Source of the DNA: JACMLD01 sp047602295
GTDB lineage: Bacteria; Bacteroidota; Bacteroidia; Chitinophagales; Chitinophagaceae
Reading direction: 5' to 3'
Assembly: GCA_047602295.1 (NCBI GenBank)
Contig: JASGHP010000001.1
Span: 4,712,001-4,776,000, forward strand
Length of the DNA: 64,000 nucleotides
Shown piece by piece: positions 43,629 through 52,462 of this stretch. The stretch's first letter is position 1; each line of letters begins with the position of its first letter. The position numbers and the translations under genes are program-made. The notes beneath the pieces were generated by a model. That model saw nothing but the letters and a program-made list of their open reading frames with translations, searched no databases and was not told the origin of the DNA.

Positions 43629-43651
43629 ACTTTATACAGCAAAATCATTGA

Positions 43652-44899
43652 ATGGATAAGGTTATCGAGGAAAACGTCATCGCCCAAAAAAAGAAAAAAA
43701 CAGCTGCTGTTATTTTGCTGCTGGCCATTGTGCTAACTGCTGCCATTTTCTTATTGAGATCTTCTTTATCTGCCAGTGTAAAAAAATCTGTAATCACTAC
43801 GGCTGTTGTTGAAAAAGGAGATATAGAAAATACGATTACCGCTACGGGCGAAATTCTACCAGAATTTGAAGCCACCATTACCAGTCCCATCAACGCTTCT
43901 GTGCAAAAAGTAATCATTGATGCGGGTAGTAAAGTAAAACCCGGAGAATCTATTCTTACACTAGACAAATCTTCTTCTCAAACTGAGTTTGAAAAATTAA
44001 AATTTCAACTGGCATCCAAACAAAACGATATTAAAAAACTGAAGCTGGAACTGGACAAAAGCTTTTACGACATAAAATCAAACAACGACATCAAGCAATT
44101 GCGCATTAATAGCCTGGAAGCTGATGTGGAGAATGCCAAACGTCTCTACAAAGCAGGCGGTGGTACCAGGGAGAGCATTGAACAGGCGGAACTAAACCTT
44201 AAAGTAGCCAGGCTGGAAAAACAACAACTGGAAAATGAAGTGAAAAGCAAACAACAAACCATGCAGGTAGAAATGAAAGAAGCAGAAATTGCAGCAGCAA
44301 TACAAGCAAACGATCTACACGAACTGGAACGCAAACTACAATTGGCCAATATTGTTGCCAGCCGCGAAGGAGTGGTTACCTGGGTAAACAAAAACCTTGG
44401 TGCGGCTATACATGAGGGTGATGCGCTGGCAAAAATTGCAGACCTGGCAAGTTTTAAAGTACAGGGAAGCATTTCTGACAGTTACCTGGATCAATTGCAC
44501 AATGCCATGTCCGCCATCATACGCATTAATGAAACGCAGCTTAGGGGAACGGTAGTAAATATTCAGCCTTCTGTACAAAATGGTATCGTGTCATTCAGTA
44601 TACAACTGGATGAACAGAATAATGCTTTGCTACGCCCAAACATGAAAGTGGATGTATTCCTGGTAACAGCTGCTAAAAAAAATGTGATAAGGGTTGCCAA
44701 TGGACCAGCATTTAAAGGCGCTTCATCGCAGGATGTATTTGTATTAAACAATAATAAAGCAGAGAGAAGAACAGTGCATACAGGCATGAGCAATTTTGAT
44801 TTTGTGGAAATACTCGACAATCTGAAACCTGGTGAAGTAATTATCACCACAGACATGAGTGCTTATAAAAATGCTAAAGAGATCACTATCCAGAATTAG
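43652..44899 (+). CDS. HlyD/MacA-type periplasmic adaptor
   Basis: A 415-residue membrane-fusion protein anchored by one N-terminal helix (about 19-37, AAVILLLAIVLTAAIFLL). The lipoyl half-motifs ATITSPINASVQKVIIDAGSKVKPGE and LANIVASREGVVTWVNKNLGAAIHEGD flank a long coiled coil (about 115-235, rich in EL.K). A beta-barrel (VQGSISDSYLDQL) and membrane-proximal domain follow. It bridges the MacB-type transporter and the TolC channel encoded next. It starts 13 nt after the predicted sigma-54 transcription start, so it heads the operon. Confidence 0.92.
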   Translation: MDKVIEENVIAQKKKKTAAVILLLAIVLTAAIFLLRSSLSASVKKSVITTAVVEKGDIENTITATGEILPEFEATITSPINASVQKVIIDAGSKVKPGESILTLDKSSSQTEFEKLKFQLASKQNDIKKLKLELDKSFYDIKSNNDIKQLRINSLEADVENAKRLYKAGGGTRESIEQAELNLKVARLEKQQLENEVKSKQQTMQVEMKEAEIAAAIQANDLHELERKLQLANIVASREGVVTWVNKNLGAAIHEGDALAKIADLASFKVQGSISDSYLDQLHNAMSAIIRINETQLRGTVVNIQPSVQNGIVSFSIQLDEQNNALLRPNMKVDVFLVTAAKKNVIRVANGPAFKGASSQDVFVLNNNKAERRTVHTGMSNFDFVEILDNLKPGEVIITTDMSAYKNAKEITIQN

Positions 44900-44904
44900 A
44901 CAAA

Positions 44905-46368
44905 ATGCAAAAAAGATTTTTATATAGTTTGTTGCTGTTGTTGTTTTTTATAAACAGCTATGGTCAGTTGCTTAATGATACGCTTAGGCTTTCTTTGCGT
45001 GAAGTAGTGGACATGGCGAAAAATAAATCCATTGATTCAAGACAGGCTGTTGCAACAAAAGAAACAAAATTCTGGCAGTACAAAACTTTTAGATCCAATT
45101 ATCATCCGCAGCTTTCGCTGGATGGAACATTACCGGGTTATACCAAAACATTTTTGCAGGTAACACAGCCGGATGGCACTATACAGTTTCAGCCGGTACA
45201 CAATAACAATTCATCGCTTGATCTTTCTTTTAGCCAAAGTATTGCGGCTACCGGTGGTTCTGTTTATGGCACTACACAATTGCAGCGTTTTGACGATTTT
45301 GATCGAAAAAACACTTTGTACAACAGCGTACCCTTTGGTATTGGTTATAGCCAGCCCCTTTGGCAATTTAACCAGTTGCGTTGGGACAAGAAGATAGAAC
45401 CATTGAAGTTTGATGAAAGCAAACAGGCTTATATAGAATCGATGGAGCAGATTGCTATTAAGGCAAATGGTTATTTCTTCGATTTGTTGCTGGCACAGGT
45501 TAATTTCCAGATTGCTTCTACCAATCTTGCCAATACATTGAACATATTACGCATTGCAAAAGAAAAATTTGATCTTGGCAAAATTTCCAGGAATGAAATT
45601 CTTCAGCTGCAATTGGAACAATTAAAAGCGGAAAAAGCCTTGGGCATTGCCAAACGCGATATGGAGATTGCAACCCTAAACCTGCGATCGTTTACAGGAC
45701 TTCAACAATCAGATAAAATTGCGTTGGCACTGCCCGATGGCACCATTAATATGCATGTGGCTGCAGACAAAGTGTTGGCGGAAGCGTATAAAAACAGAAG
45801 TGATGCTATTGCCTTTGTACGTCGCATTGCCGAAGCAAATCGGGATGTAGCCAAAGCAAAAGGAGACAATGGACTAAATGCCACTTTAACGGCGCGGCTT
45901 GGTTATTCCAAAAGTGCTGCAACAGTTCCTAAGGTGTACCAGTCGCCGCAAGATCAACAATTGATTCAATTAACTTTTGACATCCCGATTCTTGATTGGG
46001 GAAGATCAAAATCAAGGACTAAAACAGCCCAGGCCAACCTGCAGTTTACTCAATATGCGGTTGAGCAGGACAAACAAATTTTTTCTCAGGAAATCGTAAC
46101 ACAGGTTACCTTGTTTGATATGATGAAAGAGCAATTGCTTTTAACTGCCAGCGCAGATAGCATTGCCAGTGAAAAATACCAGATAGCAAAAGACCGGTAT
46201 GTGCTAGGTAATATGAGTATTACAGATCTTAGCATCGCATTCCAGGAGAAAGACCAGGCAAAGCGGGATTATATTTCTGCACTGCGTGATTTCTGGGGAG
46301 CGTATTATCAGTTGCGGTATTTATCGCTTTATGATTTTGAACGAGACGAGAAGATTGTGTACAGGTAA
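44905..46368 (+). CDS. TolC-family outer-membrane channel
   Basis: A 487-residue protein with a signal peptide (LLLLLFFINSYGQ) and two outer-membrane-efflux repeats rich in long helices: EVVDMAKNKSIDSRQAVATKETKFW, then FDLGKISRNEILQLQLEQLKAEKALGIAKRDMEIA, and in the second half KDRYVLGNMSITDLSIAFQEKDQAKRDYISALRDFW. It forms the exit duct for the MacAB-like pump. It begins 5 nt after the adaptor gene. A post-stop AATGTG microrepeat follows directly. Confidence 0.92.
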   Translation: MQKRFLYSLLLLLFFINSYGQLLNDTLRLSLREVVDMAKNKSIDSRQAVATKETKFWQYKTFRSNYHPQLSLDGTLPGYTKTFLQVTQPDGTIQFQPVHNNNSSLDLSFSQSIAATGGSVYGTTQLQRFDDFDRKNTLYNSVPFGIGYSQPLWQFNQLRWDKKIEPLKFDESKQAYIESMEQIAIKANGYFFDLLLAQVNFQIASTNLANTLNILRIAKEKFDLGKISRNEILQLQLEQLKAEKALGIAKRDMEIATLNLRSFTGLQQSDKIALALPDGTINMHVAADKVLAEAYKNRSDAIAFVRRIAEANRDVAKAKGDNGLNATLTARLGYSKSAATVPKVYQSPQDQQLIQLTFDIPILDWGRSKSRTKTAQANLQFTQYAVEQDKQIFSQEIVTQVTLFDMMKEQLLLTASADSIASEKYQIAKDRYVLGNMSITDLSIAFQEKDQAKRDYISALRDFWGAYYQLRYLSLYDFERDEKIVYR

Positions 46369-46406
46369 AATGTGGAAATGTGATAAATGTGACAAATGTG
46401 GAAATG
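46367..46406 (+). repeat. AATGTG post-stop microrepeat, copy 3
   Basis: Starts within the TolC stop codon: AAAATGTGG, AAATGTGAT, AAATGTGAC, AAATGTGG, AAATG. Same sense-strand orientation as the copies after the GH43-like and galacturonidase-like genes, although this gene is on the opposite strand and functionally unrelated. Confidence 0.75.
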
Positions 46407-46484
46407 ACTGAAAGTTGAAATTCAAAAGTAAAAATGCTAAGCCGGGTTCTGTTCTATTCTGAGAAATTACAGACAGCGAGAAGT

Positions 46485-46515
46485 CTTAATACTATATACT
46501 AAATACTTAATACTC
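46485..46515. repeat. Low-complexity spacer with TTAATACT/ATACTAAATACT words
   Basis: Repeated CTTAATACT-like words fill the 30 nt before the ABC ATPase start. Another member of the word-repeating junction spacers. Confidence 0.5.
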
Positions 46516-46519
46516 TCCA

Positions 46520-47185
46520 ATGATACAATTACAAAACATTCAAAAAGTCTATCGCACAGATACGGTAGAAACGCAGGCACTCAATAGTATTAGCCTTGAT
46601 ATTGCCAAAGGCGAATTCCTTTCAATTATGGGGCCATCTGGTTGCGGCAAAAGCACATTGCTTAACATTATGGGTTTGCTAGACATGCCATCTAATGGCG
46701 CAGTAAAAATAGACAACCAGTCTACGGAGAAATTATCTGATAAAGAACTGGCGCATTTCAGGAATAAAAAACTGGGCTTTATATTTCAAAGCTATCACCT
46801 TATCAATGATTTGAAAGTGCTGGACAATGTAGAACTACCATTGCTATATCGCAACAGTTCTTCTAACGAACGCACTCAATTGGCTAAAGAAGCATTGGAA
46901 AAAGTAGGATTAAGCAACAGGGTAAAACATTTTCCTACACAGCTTTCCGGCGGACAAAAACAGCGTGTCGCTATTGCACGGGCAATAGTTGGTAAACCGG
47001 AAATAATACTTGCAGATGAACCTACCGGCAATCTTGACAGCGCCATGGGTAATGAGATTATGGATATACTCATTAACCTGAACCGTACAGAAGGCACCAC
47101 GATTGTAATGGTAACACACGATGAAAACATGGCAAAGAAAACACATCGGTTGGTGAGGTTGTTTGACGGGACGCAAGTACAGTGA
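46520..47185 (+). CDS. MacB/LolD-type ABC transporter ATPase
   Basis: A 221-residue nucleotide-binding subunit. Walker A GPSGCGKST (about 39-47), Q-loop FIFQSYHLI, signature LSGGQKQRVAIARAI, Walker B IILADEPTGNLD and the H-loop VTHDENM are all present. The sequence places it in the MacB/LolD/FtsE branch, which powers mechanotransmission rather than direct transport through the membrane. It is a stand-alone ATPase (in E. coli MacB it is fused to the permease) and would serve both permeases that follow. Confidence 0.94.
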   Translation: MIQLQNIQKVYRTDTVETQALNSISLDIAKGEFLSIMGPSGCGKSTLLNIMGLLDMPSNGAVKIDNQSTEKLSDKELAHFRNKKLGFIFQSYHLINDLKVLDNVELPLLYRNSSSNERTQLAKEALEKVGLSNRVKHFPTQLSGGQKQRVAIARAIVGKPEIILADEPTGNLDSAMGNEIMDILINLNRTEGTTIVMVTHDENMAKKTHRLVRLFDGTQVQ

Positions 47186-47186
47186 A

Positions 47187-47293
47187 TTAGCTACGAGCTT
47201 TTAGCTACTAGCTACGAGCCATAGCAGCGCTTCATAAAAAACAAAATCGAACTCAAAATTGGCTCACAGCTCAAAGCTCGTAGCTCAAAGCTT
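47187..47293. repeat. Spacer built from AGCTACGAGC words with an inverted repeat
   Basis: The word AGCTACGAGC occurs twice at the left side and its complement GCTCGTAGCT at 47276-47285, giving a perfect 10-bp inverted repeat with 47210-47219; AGCTCAAAGCT words fill the rest. It occupies almost the entire gap between the ATPase and first permease genes. Confidence 0.65.
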
Positions 47294-47299
47294 TCTTAT

Positions 47300-48529
47300 A
47301 TGCTTAAAAATTATTTCAAAATAGCCATTGCCGTTTTAAAGAGGAGAAAGTTCTTTACGTTCATCAGTTTATTCGGCATCAGTTTTACCATTGCTATATT
47401 GGTAGTGCTTACAGCTTTTATAGACAAAGTAATTGATGACAGGTATCCTGACAAAAGAAGGGATTTGCTTTTGTTTATAAATGGTATTGAACAAAGAGGC
47501 CCGGAGGCAATGAATGGTAGTGCGCTATCTTATTACTTCTTCTCGAAGTATGTTGGTTCAATTAAAACGCCTTGCAAAAAAGCCATCTCTTCAAGGTTTG
47601 AGGGAACTAATACATACATCAATAACAAAAAGGTTGCTGTTAATTATAAATATACAGACGATGTTTTTTGGGATGTACTTGATTTCGATTTCCTGGAAGG
47701 CAAAGCCTTTACAAAACAACAATTAGACAATGGCGAACATGTAGCCGTTATTTCAGAAGATACTAAGAAAGCATACTTTGGAGATGTCCCAAGTGTGGTG
47801 GGCGAATACATTGAAGCAGACAATGTACAATACCGAGTATGCGGCGTGGTAAAAAATGTACCCATTACCACTTATATGTTGTACAGCGATATTTACCTCC
47901 CCTATTCCGTTGCAAAAATTGATTACAAGTCCAACACATCTTATAATGGACCTAACACTGTTTTGTTACTGGCAGAATCAAAAGCAGATATACCAAAAAT
48001 TCAAAAAGAATTTGAAGAGATCGTAAGCCGCATACCCATGAGCGACAAAATGTTCAATAAAATTTATTGCCATGCAGATGATTTTATTACTGGCTATTTA
48101 AGAACGGGTAATGAAGAAAAATCTGGTGTAGTGATTGCGCTTACCGCTGTTTTAATTTTTGTATTGCTGGTGATGCTATTGCCAACACTAAACCTGGTAA
48201 ACATTAACATCACCCGCATTATGGAACGTTCTTCAGAGATTGGTGTGCGAAAAGCTTTTGGTGCTTCTTCAAAAACGCTGGTATACCAGTTCATTGTAGA
48301 AAATCTCATCCTTACTCTATTGGGCGGTTTTATTGGCGTAGTGCTTTCTTATGTTGCCATTCAATTTATCAATAGCGCCAATTTCATAGACAATGTAACC
48401 CTGTCATTAAACCTTACTGTTTGCTTTTTTGCATTGCTTACCTGTTTGGTGTTTGGCTTATTGTCTGGCGTATATCCGGCCTGGCGAATGTCTAAACTAA
48501 ATGTAGTTACCGCACTTAAAGCATCATAA
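47300..48529 (+). CDS. MacB-type ABC permease 1
   Basis: A 409-residue FtsX-family permease with four membrane helices: one near the N terminus (FFTFISLFGISFTIAILVVLTAFI, about 17-40) and three near the C terminus (VVIALTAVLIFVLLVMLLPTLN, ILTLLGGFIGVVLSYVAIQFI, LTVCFFALLTCLVFGLLSGVYPAW). A large MacB-like periplasmic domain (about 45-275) lies between. The C-terminal YPAWRMSKLNVVTALKAS is typical of the family. It probably pairs with the second permease as a heterodimer. Confidence 0.92.
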   Translation: MLKNYFKIAIAVLKRRKFFTFISLFGISFTIAILVVLTAFIDKVIDDRYPDKRRDLLLFINGIEQRGPEAMNGSALSYYFFSKYVGSIKTPCKKAISSRFEGTNTYINNKKVAVNYKYTDDVFWDVLDFDFLEGKAFTKQQLDNGEHVAVISEDTKKAYFGDVPSVVGEYIEADNVQYRVCGVVKNVPITTYMLYSDIYLPYSVAKIDYKSNTSYNGPNTVLLLAESKADIPKIQKEFEEIVSRIPMSDKMFNKIYCHADDFITGYLRTGNEEKSGVVIALTAVLIFVLLVMLLPTLNLVNINITRIMERSSEIGVRKAFGASSKTLVYQFIVENLILTLLGGFIGVVLSYVAIQFINSANFIDNVTLSLNLTVCFFALLTCLVFGLLSGVYPAWRMSKLNVVTALKAS

Positions 48530-48573
48530 CAATTCTCAACTGATCAACTAATCAACAATTCAACTATTGAGCC

Positions 48574-49758
48574 ATGATAAAGCATTTATTTAAAATGATC
48601 TGGAATAAAAAAAAGCAAAATCTTTTGCTGATTTCAGAGATGCTTATTTCCTTCCTGGTATTATTTGCAGTATTTACCCTGCTGGTATTCGATTATCAGA
48701 ATTATAAAAAGCCCATGGGTTTCGACTATGAAAATGTTTGGCTGGTGTCGTACAATAATGCAATCAGGACAAACAATTCCGATTCACTCACCTTATTTTA
48801 TGAAACACTCAGGCAAAATATAAAATCATTGCCGCTGGTAAAAGAAATCAGTTTTGTAAATGACAATGTGCCTTTATCTAACAATACCAGCCAGGGTGGG
48901 CTTACGCACAATAAAAAACATGTTGACCATCTCAATTACCATGTAGTGGAGGACGGGTATGCTGCCGTACTGAATGTAAAGATGGTAGAAGGACGCTGGT
49001 TCAACAAACAGGATGCAGTATTTACAAACGAGCCTGTTATTATAAATGAAAGACTGAAAGAAATTATTTTTGGCAACGAGACTGCAGTTGGCAAATTGAT
49101 GGGCAATGACGACGATAAAAAGAAATGGAAGGTAGTGGGCGTAGTACAGGATCTGAAGGACAAAGGAGATTATACAGATGCTGGTGTAGCCATCTATCAC
49201 CGGGCAGATACCAGCGCATTTCATTGGCTGGGCAAAATTTTAATTAGCGTAGCACCCAATGCAGATGCAGCATTTGAAGGCAAGTTGTACAAAACCTTAT
49301 CCAATACCATGAAAAACTCGAACGTAGAAATTTCGCATCTTGCAGACATGCGCAAAAACATTAACTACTTTGCGCTTGTACCCATGATTGTATTGATTAT
49401 TGTTGCCTGTTTTCTTGTCATTAATGTTGCGTTGGGTTTGTTTGGCATTCTATGGTATAATATTAATAAACGCCGGGGAGAAATTGGTTTGCGGCGTGCC
49501 ATTGGTGCAACGGGCCAGTCGGTTACCATGCAGTTGATTGGAGAAGCAATGGTAGTGGCTACTTTTTCGCTAATCATCGGCACATTCTTCGCCATTCAAT
49601 TCCCGTTGCTCAATGTGTTCGACCTTTCTTCAAACACTTACCTCATTGCACTTGTATTGTCAATTGTTTTTATTTACTTGCTGGTATTGATTTGCGCTAT
49701 GTACCCGGGCAAACAAGCCGCAGCTATTTATCCAGCGGTTGCTTTGCACGAGGATTAA
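48574..49758 (+). CDS. MacB-type ABC permease 2
   Basis: A 394-residue paralogous FtsX-family permease. N-terminal helix (LLLISEMLISFLVLFAVFTLLVF, about 16-38), periplasmic domain (about 45-270) and three C-terminal helices (FALVPMIVLIIVACFLVINVALGLFGIL, VVATFSLIIGTFFAIQF, LIALVLSIVFIYLLVLICAMYPG). The cytoplasmic coupling segment RRGEIGLRRAIGATGQSV is well conserved. It follows permease 1 by 44 nt, across a spacer of ATCAACTAATCAAC-like words. Confidence 0.92.
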   Translation: MIKHLFKMIWNKKKQNLLLISEMLISFLVLFAVFTLLVFDYQNYKKPMGFDYENVWLVSYNNAIRTNNSDSLTLFYETLRQNIKSLPLVKEISFVNDNVPLSNNTSQGGLTHNKKHVDHLNYHVVEDGYAAVLNVKMVEGRWFNKQDAVFTNEPVIINERLKEIIFGNETAVGKLMGNDDDKKKWKVVGVVQDLKDKGDYTDAGVAIYHRADTSAFHWLGKILISVAPNADAAFEGKLYKTLSNTMKNSNVEISHLADMRKNINYFALVPMIVLIIVACFLVINVALGLFGILWYNINKRRGEIGLRRAIGATGQSVTMQLIGEAMVVATFSLIIGTFFAIQFPLLNVFDLSSNTYLIALVLSIVFIYLLVLICAMYPGKQAAAIYPAVALHED

Positions 49759-49818
49759 GATTGAAGGTATGAGACCTTAGGTATAGGGTTTAAGGAATAA
49801 ATTCAGATTGCAGAAAAC

Positions 49819-51192
49819 ATGATTTTAATTATAGACGACGATATAGCGGTACGCACTTCTTTGCTTTTGTTATTGCAACAGCAGGGGTATAAAACGGCAA
49901 GTGCCGATAATGCCGCCAACGCTCTTGCATTTCTGGAAAAACAAACGCCTTCATTAATCATCCTGGATCTTAATTTCTCCATTGAAACATCGGGTGATGA
50001 AGGCATGGATTTATTGCAGCAAATAAAAAAGACGCATGCTGCAATACCCATTATCTTAATTACCGGCTGGGCAACTATACAACTAGCCGTAAAAGGAATG
50101 AAGCTGGGCGCCAATGATTTTATTAATAAACCATGGACCAATGAACACTTGCTGCAATCGGTAGAGACCTTATTAAACCTGCAGGAGAAGAAAACGGAAA
50201 GCCTTAGCCGTAAAAATCTGGACAGTGTCTATAATTTTCAGCACATCATTGGGCAGGATGCTGCCATGCTGCAAATACTGGAAACAATTGGGCGTATTGC
50301 ACAAACCAATGCGGCTGTATTAATTATGGGAGAAAGCGGCACCGGTAAAGAACTGATAGCTGAAGCCATCCATCAAAACAGTTTGCGTGCCAACAAACCT
50401 TTTGTAAAAGTGAACCTCGGCGGTATTTCTTCTTCATTGTTTGAAAGCGAAATGTTTGGCCATGTGCGTGGTGCGTTTACAGATGCACGTTACGACAGGA
50501 TTGGCCGTTTTGAAATGGCCAACAAAGGCACCATCTTCCTTGATGAAATTGGAGATCTCGATCCTGCAAGTCAGGTAAAATTGCTAAGGGTATTACAAGA
50601 TCGTACCTATGAAGTATTGGGCAGCAGCCGTACAAAAACAGTAGATACAAGAATTGTTTGTGCCACCAATCGCAACCTGGATGAAATGGTAGTCAAACAA
50701 ACTTTTCGGGAAGATCTTTTGTATCGCATTAACCTTATCACCATAAAACTACCGTCATTAAAAGACAGACCAGGAGATATTCCATTGCTGGTTGATTTTT
50801 TTATAAACAACCTGCGTGATATTTATAACAGGCCGGCATTGCAGGTAAGCAATGAAGCTATGAAATGGTTGCAGCATCTGCAATTGCCAGGCAATATCCG
50901 CCAGTTAAAAAACCTGGTAGAGCGTTCTGTACTGGTAAGCAAAAAAGATTATCTTGAAGTAGCAGATTTCCAGTCGCAGTTAGAAACATCGCCTAAGAAA
51001 AACGGGCAATTGCAGTTGCCAGCCGTTGGCAGCATTACACTGGATGAACTGGAAATGCAAATGATCCGCAAAGCAATGGATTTTCATAAAAGCCGTATTA
51101 CCCGCGTAGCAAAAGCATTGGGCATTACACGCAGTGCCCTGTATCGCCGCCTGGAGAAATACAATATACCTTACGATGAAACTTCGGACTAA
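49819..51192 (+). CDS. Sigma-54 dependent response regulator (NtrC type)
   Basis: A 457-residue regulator: receiver domain (1-125, phosphoacceptor Asp50 in LIILDLNF, Lys in FINKPW), AAA+ domain (about 145-370) with Walker A GESGTGKE, Walker B GTIFLDEIGDLD and an R-finger region, and a Fis-type helix-turn-helix (about 420-450, RITRVAKALGITRSALYRRLEKY). The sigma-54 contact loop reads GAFTDA (about 216-221) instead of the canonical GAFTGA; I have the impression that this variant is common in Bacteroidota. It should activate the -24/-12 promoter at 43613 from the palindrome at 43541, closing a feedback loop. It overlaps the kinase gene by 17 nt. Confidence 0.93.
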   Translation: MILIIDDDIAVRTSLLLLLQQQGYKTASADNAANALAFLEKQTPSLIILDLNFSIETSGDEGMDLLQQIKKTHAAIPIILITGWATIQLAVKGMKLGANDFINKPWTNEHLLQSVETLLNLQEKKTESLSRKNLDSVYNFQHIIGQDAAMLQILETIGRIAQTNAAVLIMGESGTGKELIAEAIHQNSLRANKPFVKVNLGGISSSLFESEMFGHVRGAFTDARYDRIGRFEMANKGTIFLDEIGDLDPASQVKLLRVLQDRTYEVLGSSRTKTVDTRIVCATNRNLDEMVVKQTFREDLLYRINLITIKLPSLKDRPGDIPLLVDFFINNLRDIYNRPALQVSNEAMKWLQHLQLPGNIRQLKNLVERSVLVSKKDYLEVADFQSQLETSPKKNGQLQLPAVGSITLDELEMQMIRKAMDFHKSRITRVAKALGITRSALYRRLEKYNIPYDETSD

Positions 51193-52462
51193 ATATATCC
51201 TCTTTGTTGGCGCCATACATTTGGTAACACTTGCTTTAACTTTTTTTATTTTCCGCGACAACAAGTTATTTTTTATTCTTGCTGAAGTAGTCATCCTCTT
51301 TTCTATATTTCTTTCCTGGCAATTATACAACCAGCTTTTGCAACCTATGAAAACATTGCTGCAGGGAGCTGATGCCATCCGAGACCGCGACTTCAACACC
51401 AAATTTTTATTGACTGGCAAATACGAAATGGACGAATTAATTAAGATATACAATGCCATGATGGATCAATTGCGGCAGGAACGAACGCAACAAGAGCAGC
51501 AACATTTTTTCCTGGAAAAGCTGATCCACACCTCTCCCACCGGCATCATTATCTTAGACTATGATGAAAATATCCGGCAGGTAAACCCAAGGGCTTTGCA
51601 TTTATTGCAATTGGAAGAAAAAGAATTGCTGGGAGAAACAACGGGCAATATCTCCAACCCGGTGCTGCAGGAAATAAGCAAGTTGCCTGCAGGCAGCAGC
51701 AAAACAATCAGTCCTGGCGGCGCAGCAACATTTAAACTTCAAAAATCTCATTTTATAGACAGGGGGTTTGCGCGGCAATTTGTAATGATAGAAGAACTTA
51801 CCGTAGAAATATTAGCCGCCGAAAAGAAAGCCTACGGAAAAGTAATACGCATGATGGCACATGAAGTAAACAATACTATTGGGCCCGTTAATTCCATTCT
51901 TTCCTCAACATTGCAATCAAAACAAAACGATGCAGAAATTGGCAATGCGCTTCAAGTGGCTATAAATCGCAACAACAACCTTAACATCTTTATGCGCAAT
52001 TTTGCCGATGTAGTAAGGCTGCCCGTTCCCAATAAAAAAACTACAGACCTGCACCAATTGCTGCAACAGGTAATACAGTTGATGAAATTAAAAGCAGGCG
52101 AACGTGCTGTTCAATTTGATTTGCATTTTCATCCATCTGCCATCTTTATTACAGCAGACACACAGCAAATGGAATTGGTGCTGATTAATATCATTAAGAA
52201 CGCAATAGAAGCCATTGATAAAAATGGCAACATTACAATCATTACAAAGCAATTACCCCGTCAACTTATCATACGCGATAATGGCAAGGGCATAGCCACA
52301 ACAAAAGCAGATCAACTCTTTACGCCTTTTTTTAGTACCAAACCAGATGGGCAGGGCATTGGCCTTACACTGATAAAAGAAATACTGGTAGAGCATGGAT
52401 TTTCTTTTTCACTGACAACGATAATGCCAGGTCAAACTGATTTTATGATCAATTTTGATTAA
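51176..52462 (+). CDS. Membrane sensor histidine kinase partner
   Basis: A 428-residue kinase from the ATG at 51176 (MKLRTKYILF), which overlaps the regulator gene by 17 nt. Two N-terminal helices (about 6-44) with almost no periplasmic loop, a HAMP-like segment (LLQPMKTLLQGADAIRDRDF), a PAS domain (about 115-215, FFLEKLIHTSPTGIIILDYDENIRQVN), the phosphoacceptor His in MMAHEVNNTIGPV and an ATPase domain with NIIKNAIEAI, IRDNGKGI and FFSTKPDGQGIGLTLIKEI. The lack of an external domain suggests it senses signals in or at the membrane, which suits control of an efflux pump. Confidence 0.92.
   Translation: MKLRTKYILFVGAIHLVTLALTFFIFRDNKLFFILAEVVILFSIFLSWQLYNQLLQPMKTLLQGADAIRDRDFNTKFLLTGKYEMDELIKIYNAMMDQLRQERTQQEQQHFFLEKLIHTSPTGIIILDYDENIRQVNPRALHLLQLEEKELLGETTGNISNPVLQEISKLPAGSSKTISPGGAATFKLQKSHFIDRGFARQFVMIEELTVEILAAEKKAYGKVIRMMAHEVNNTIGPVNSILSSTLQSKQNDAEIGNALQVAINRNNNLNIFMRNFADVVRLPVPNKKTTDLHQLLQQVIQLMKLKAGERAVQFDLHFHPSAIFITADTQQMELVLINIIKNAIEAIDKNGNITIITKQLPRQLIIRDNGKGIATTKADQLFTPFFSTKPDGQGIGLTLIKEILVEHGFSFSLTTIMPGQTDFMINFD

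Larger units (their letters stand above)
43158..43651. other. Divergent control region between MaoC train and efflux operon
   Basis: Nearly 500 nt with no gene. For the minus-strand train it holds GCAAACGTTTCTT (43177-43189, LacI-operator-like) near the start and copy 2 of the 41-bp element. For the plus-strand efflux operon it holds a perfect 26-bp palindrome and a sigma-54 type promoter. Confidence 0.75.

Noticed and set aside
46367..46406. Possible CRISPR-like array in the AATGTG repeats
   Set aside because: Units are 8-9 nt with no spacers and no cas genes are present.
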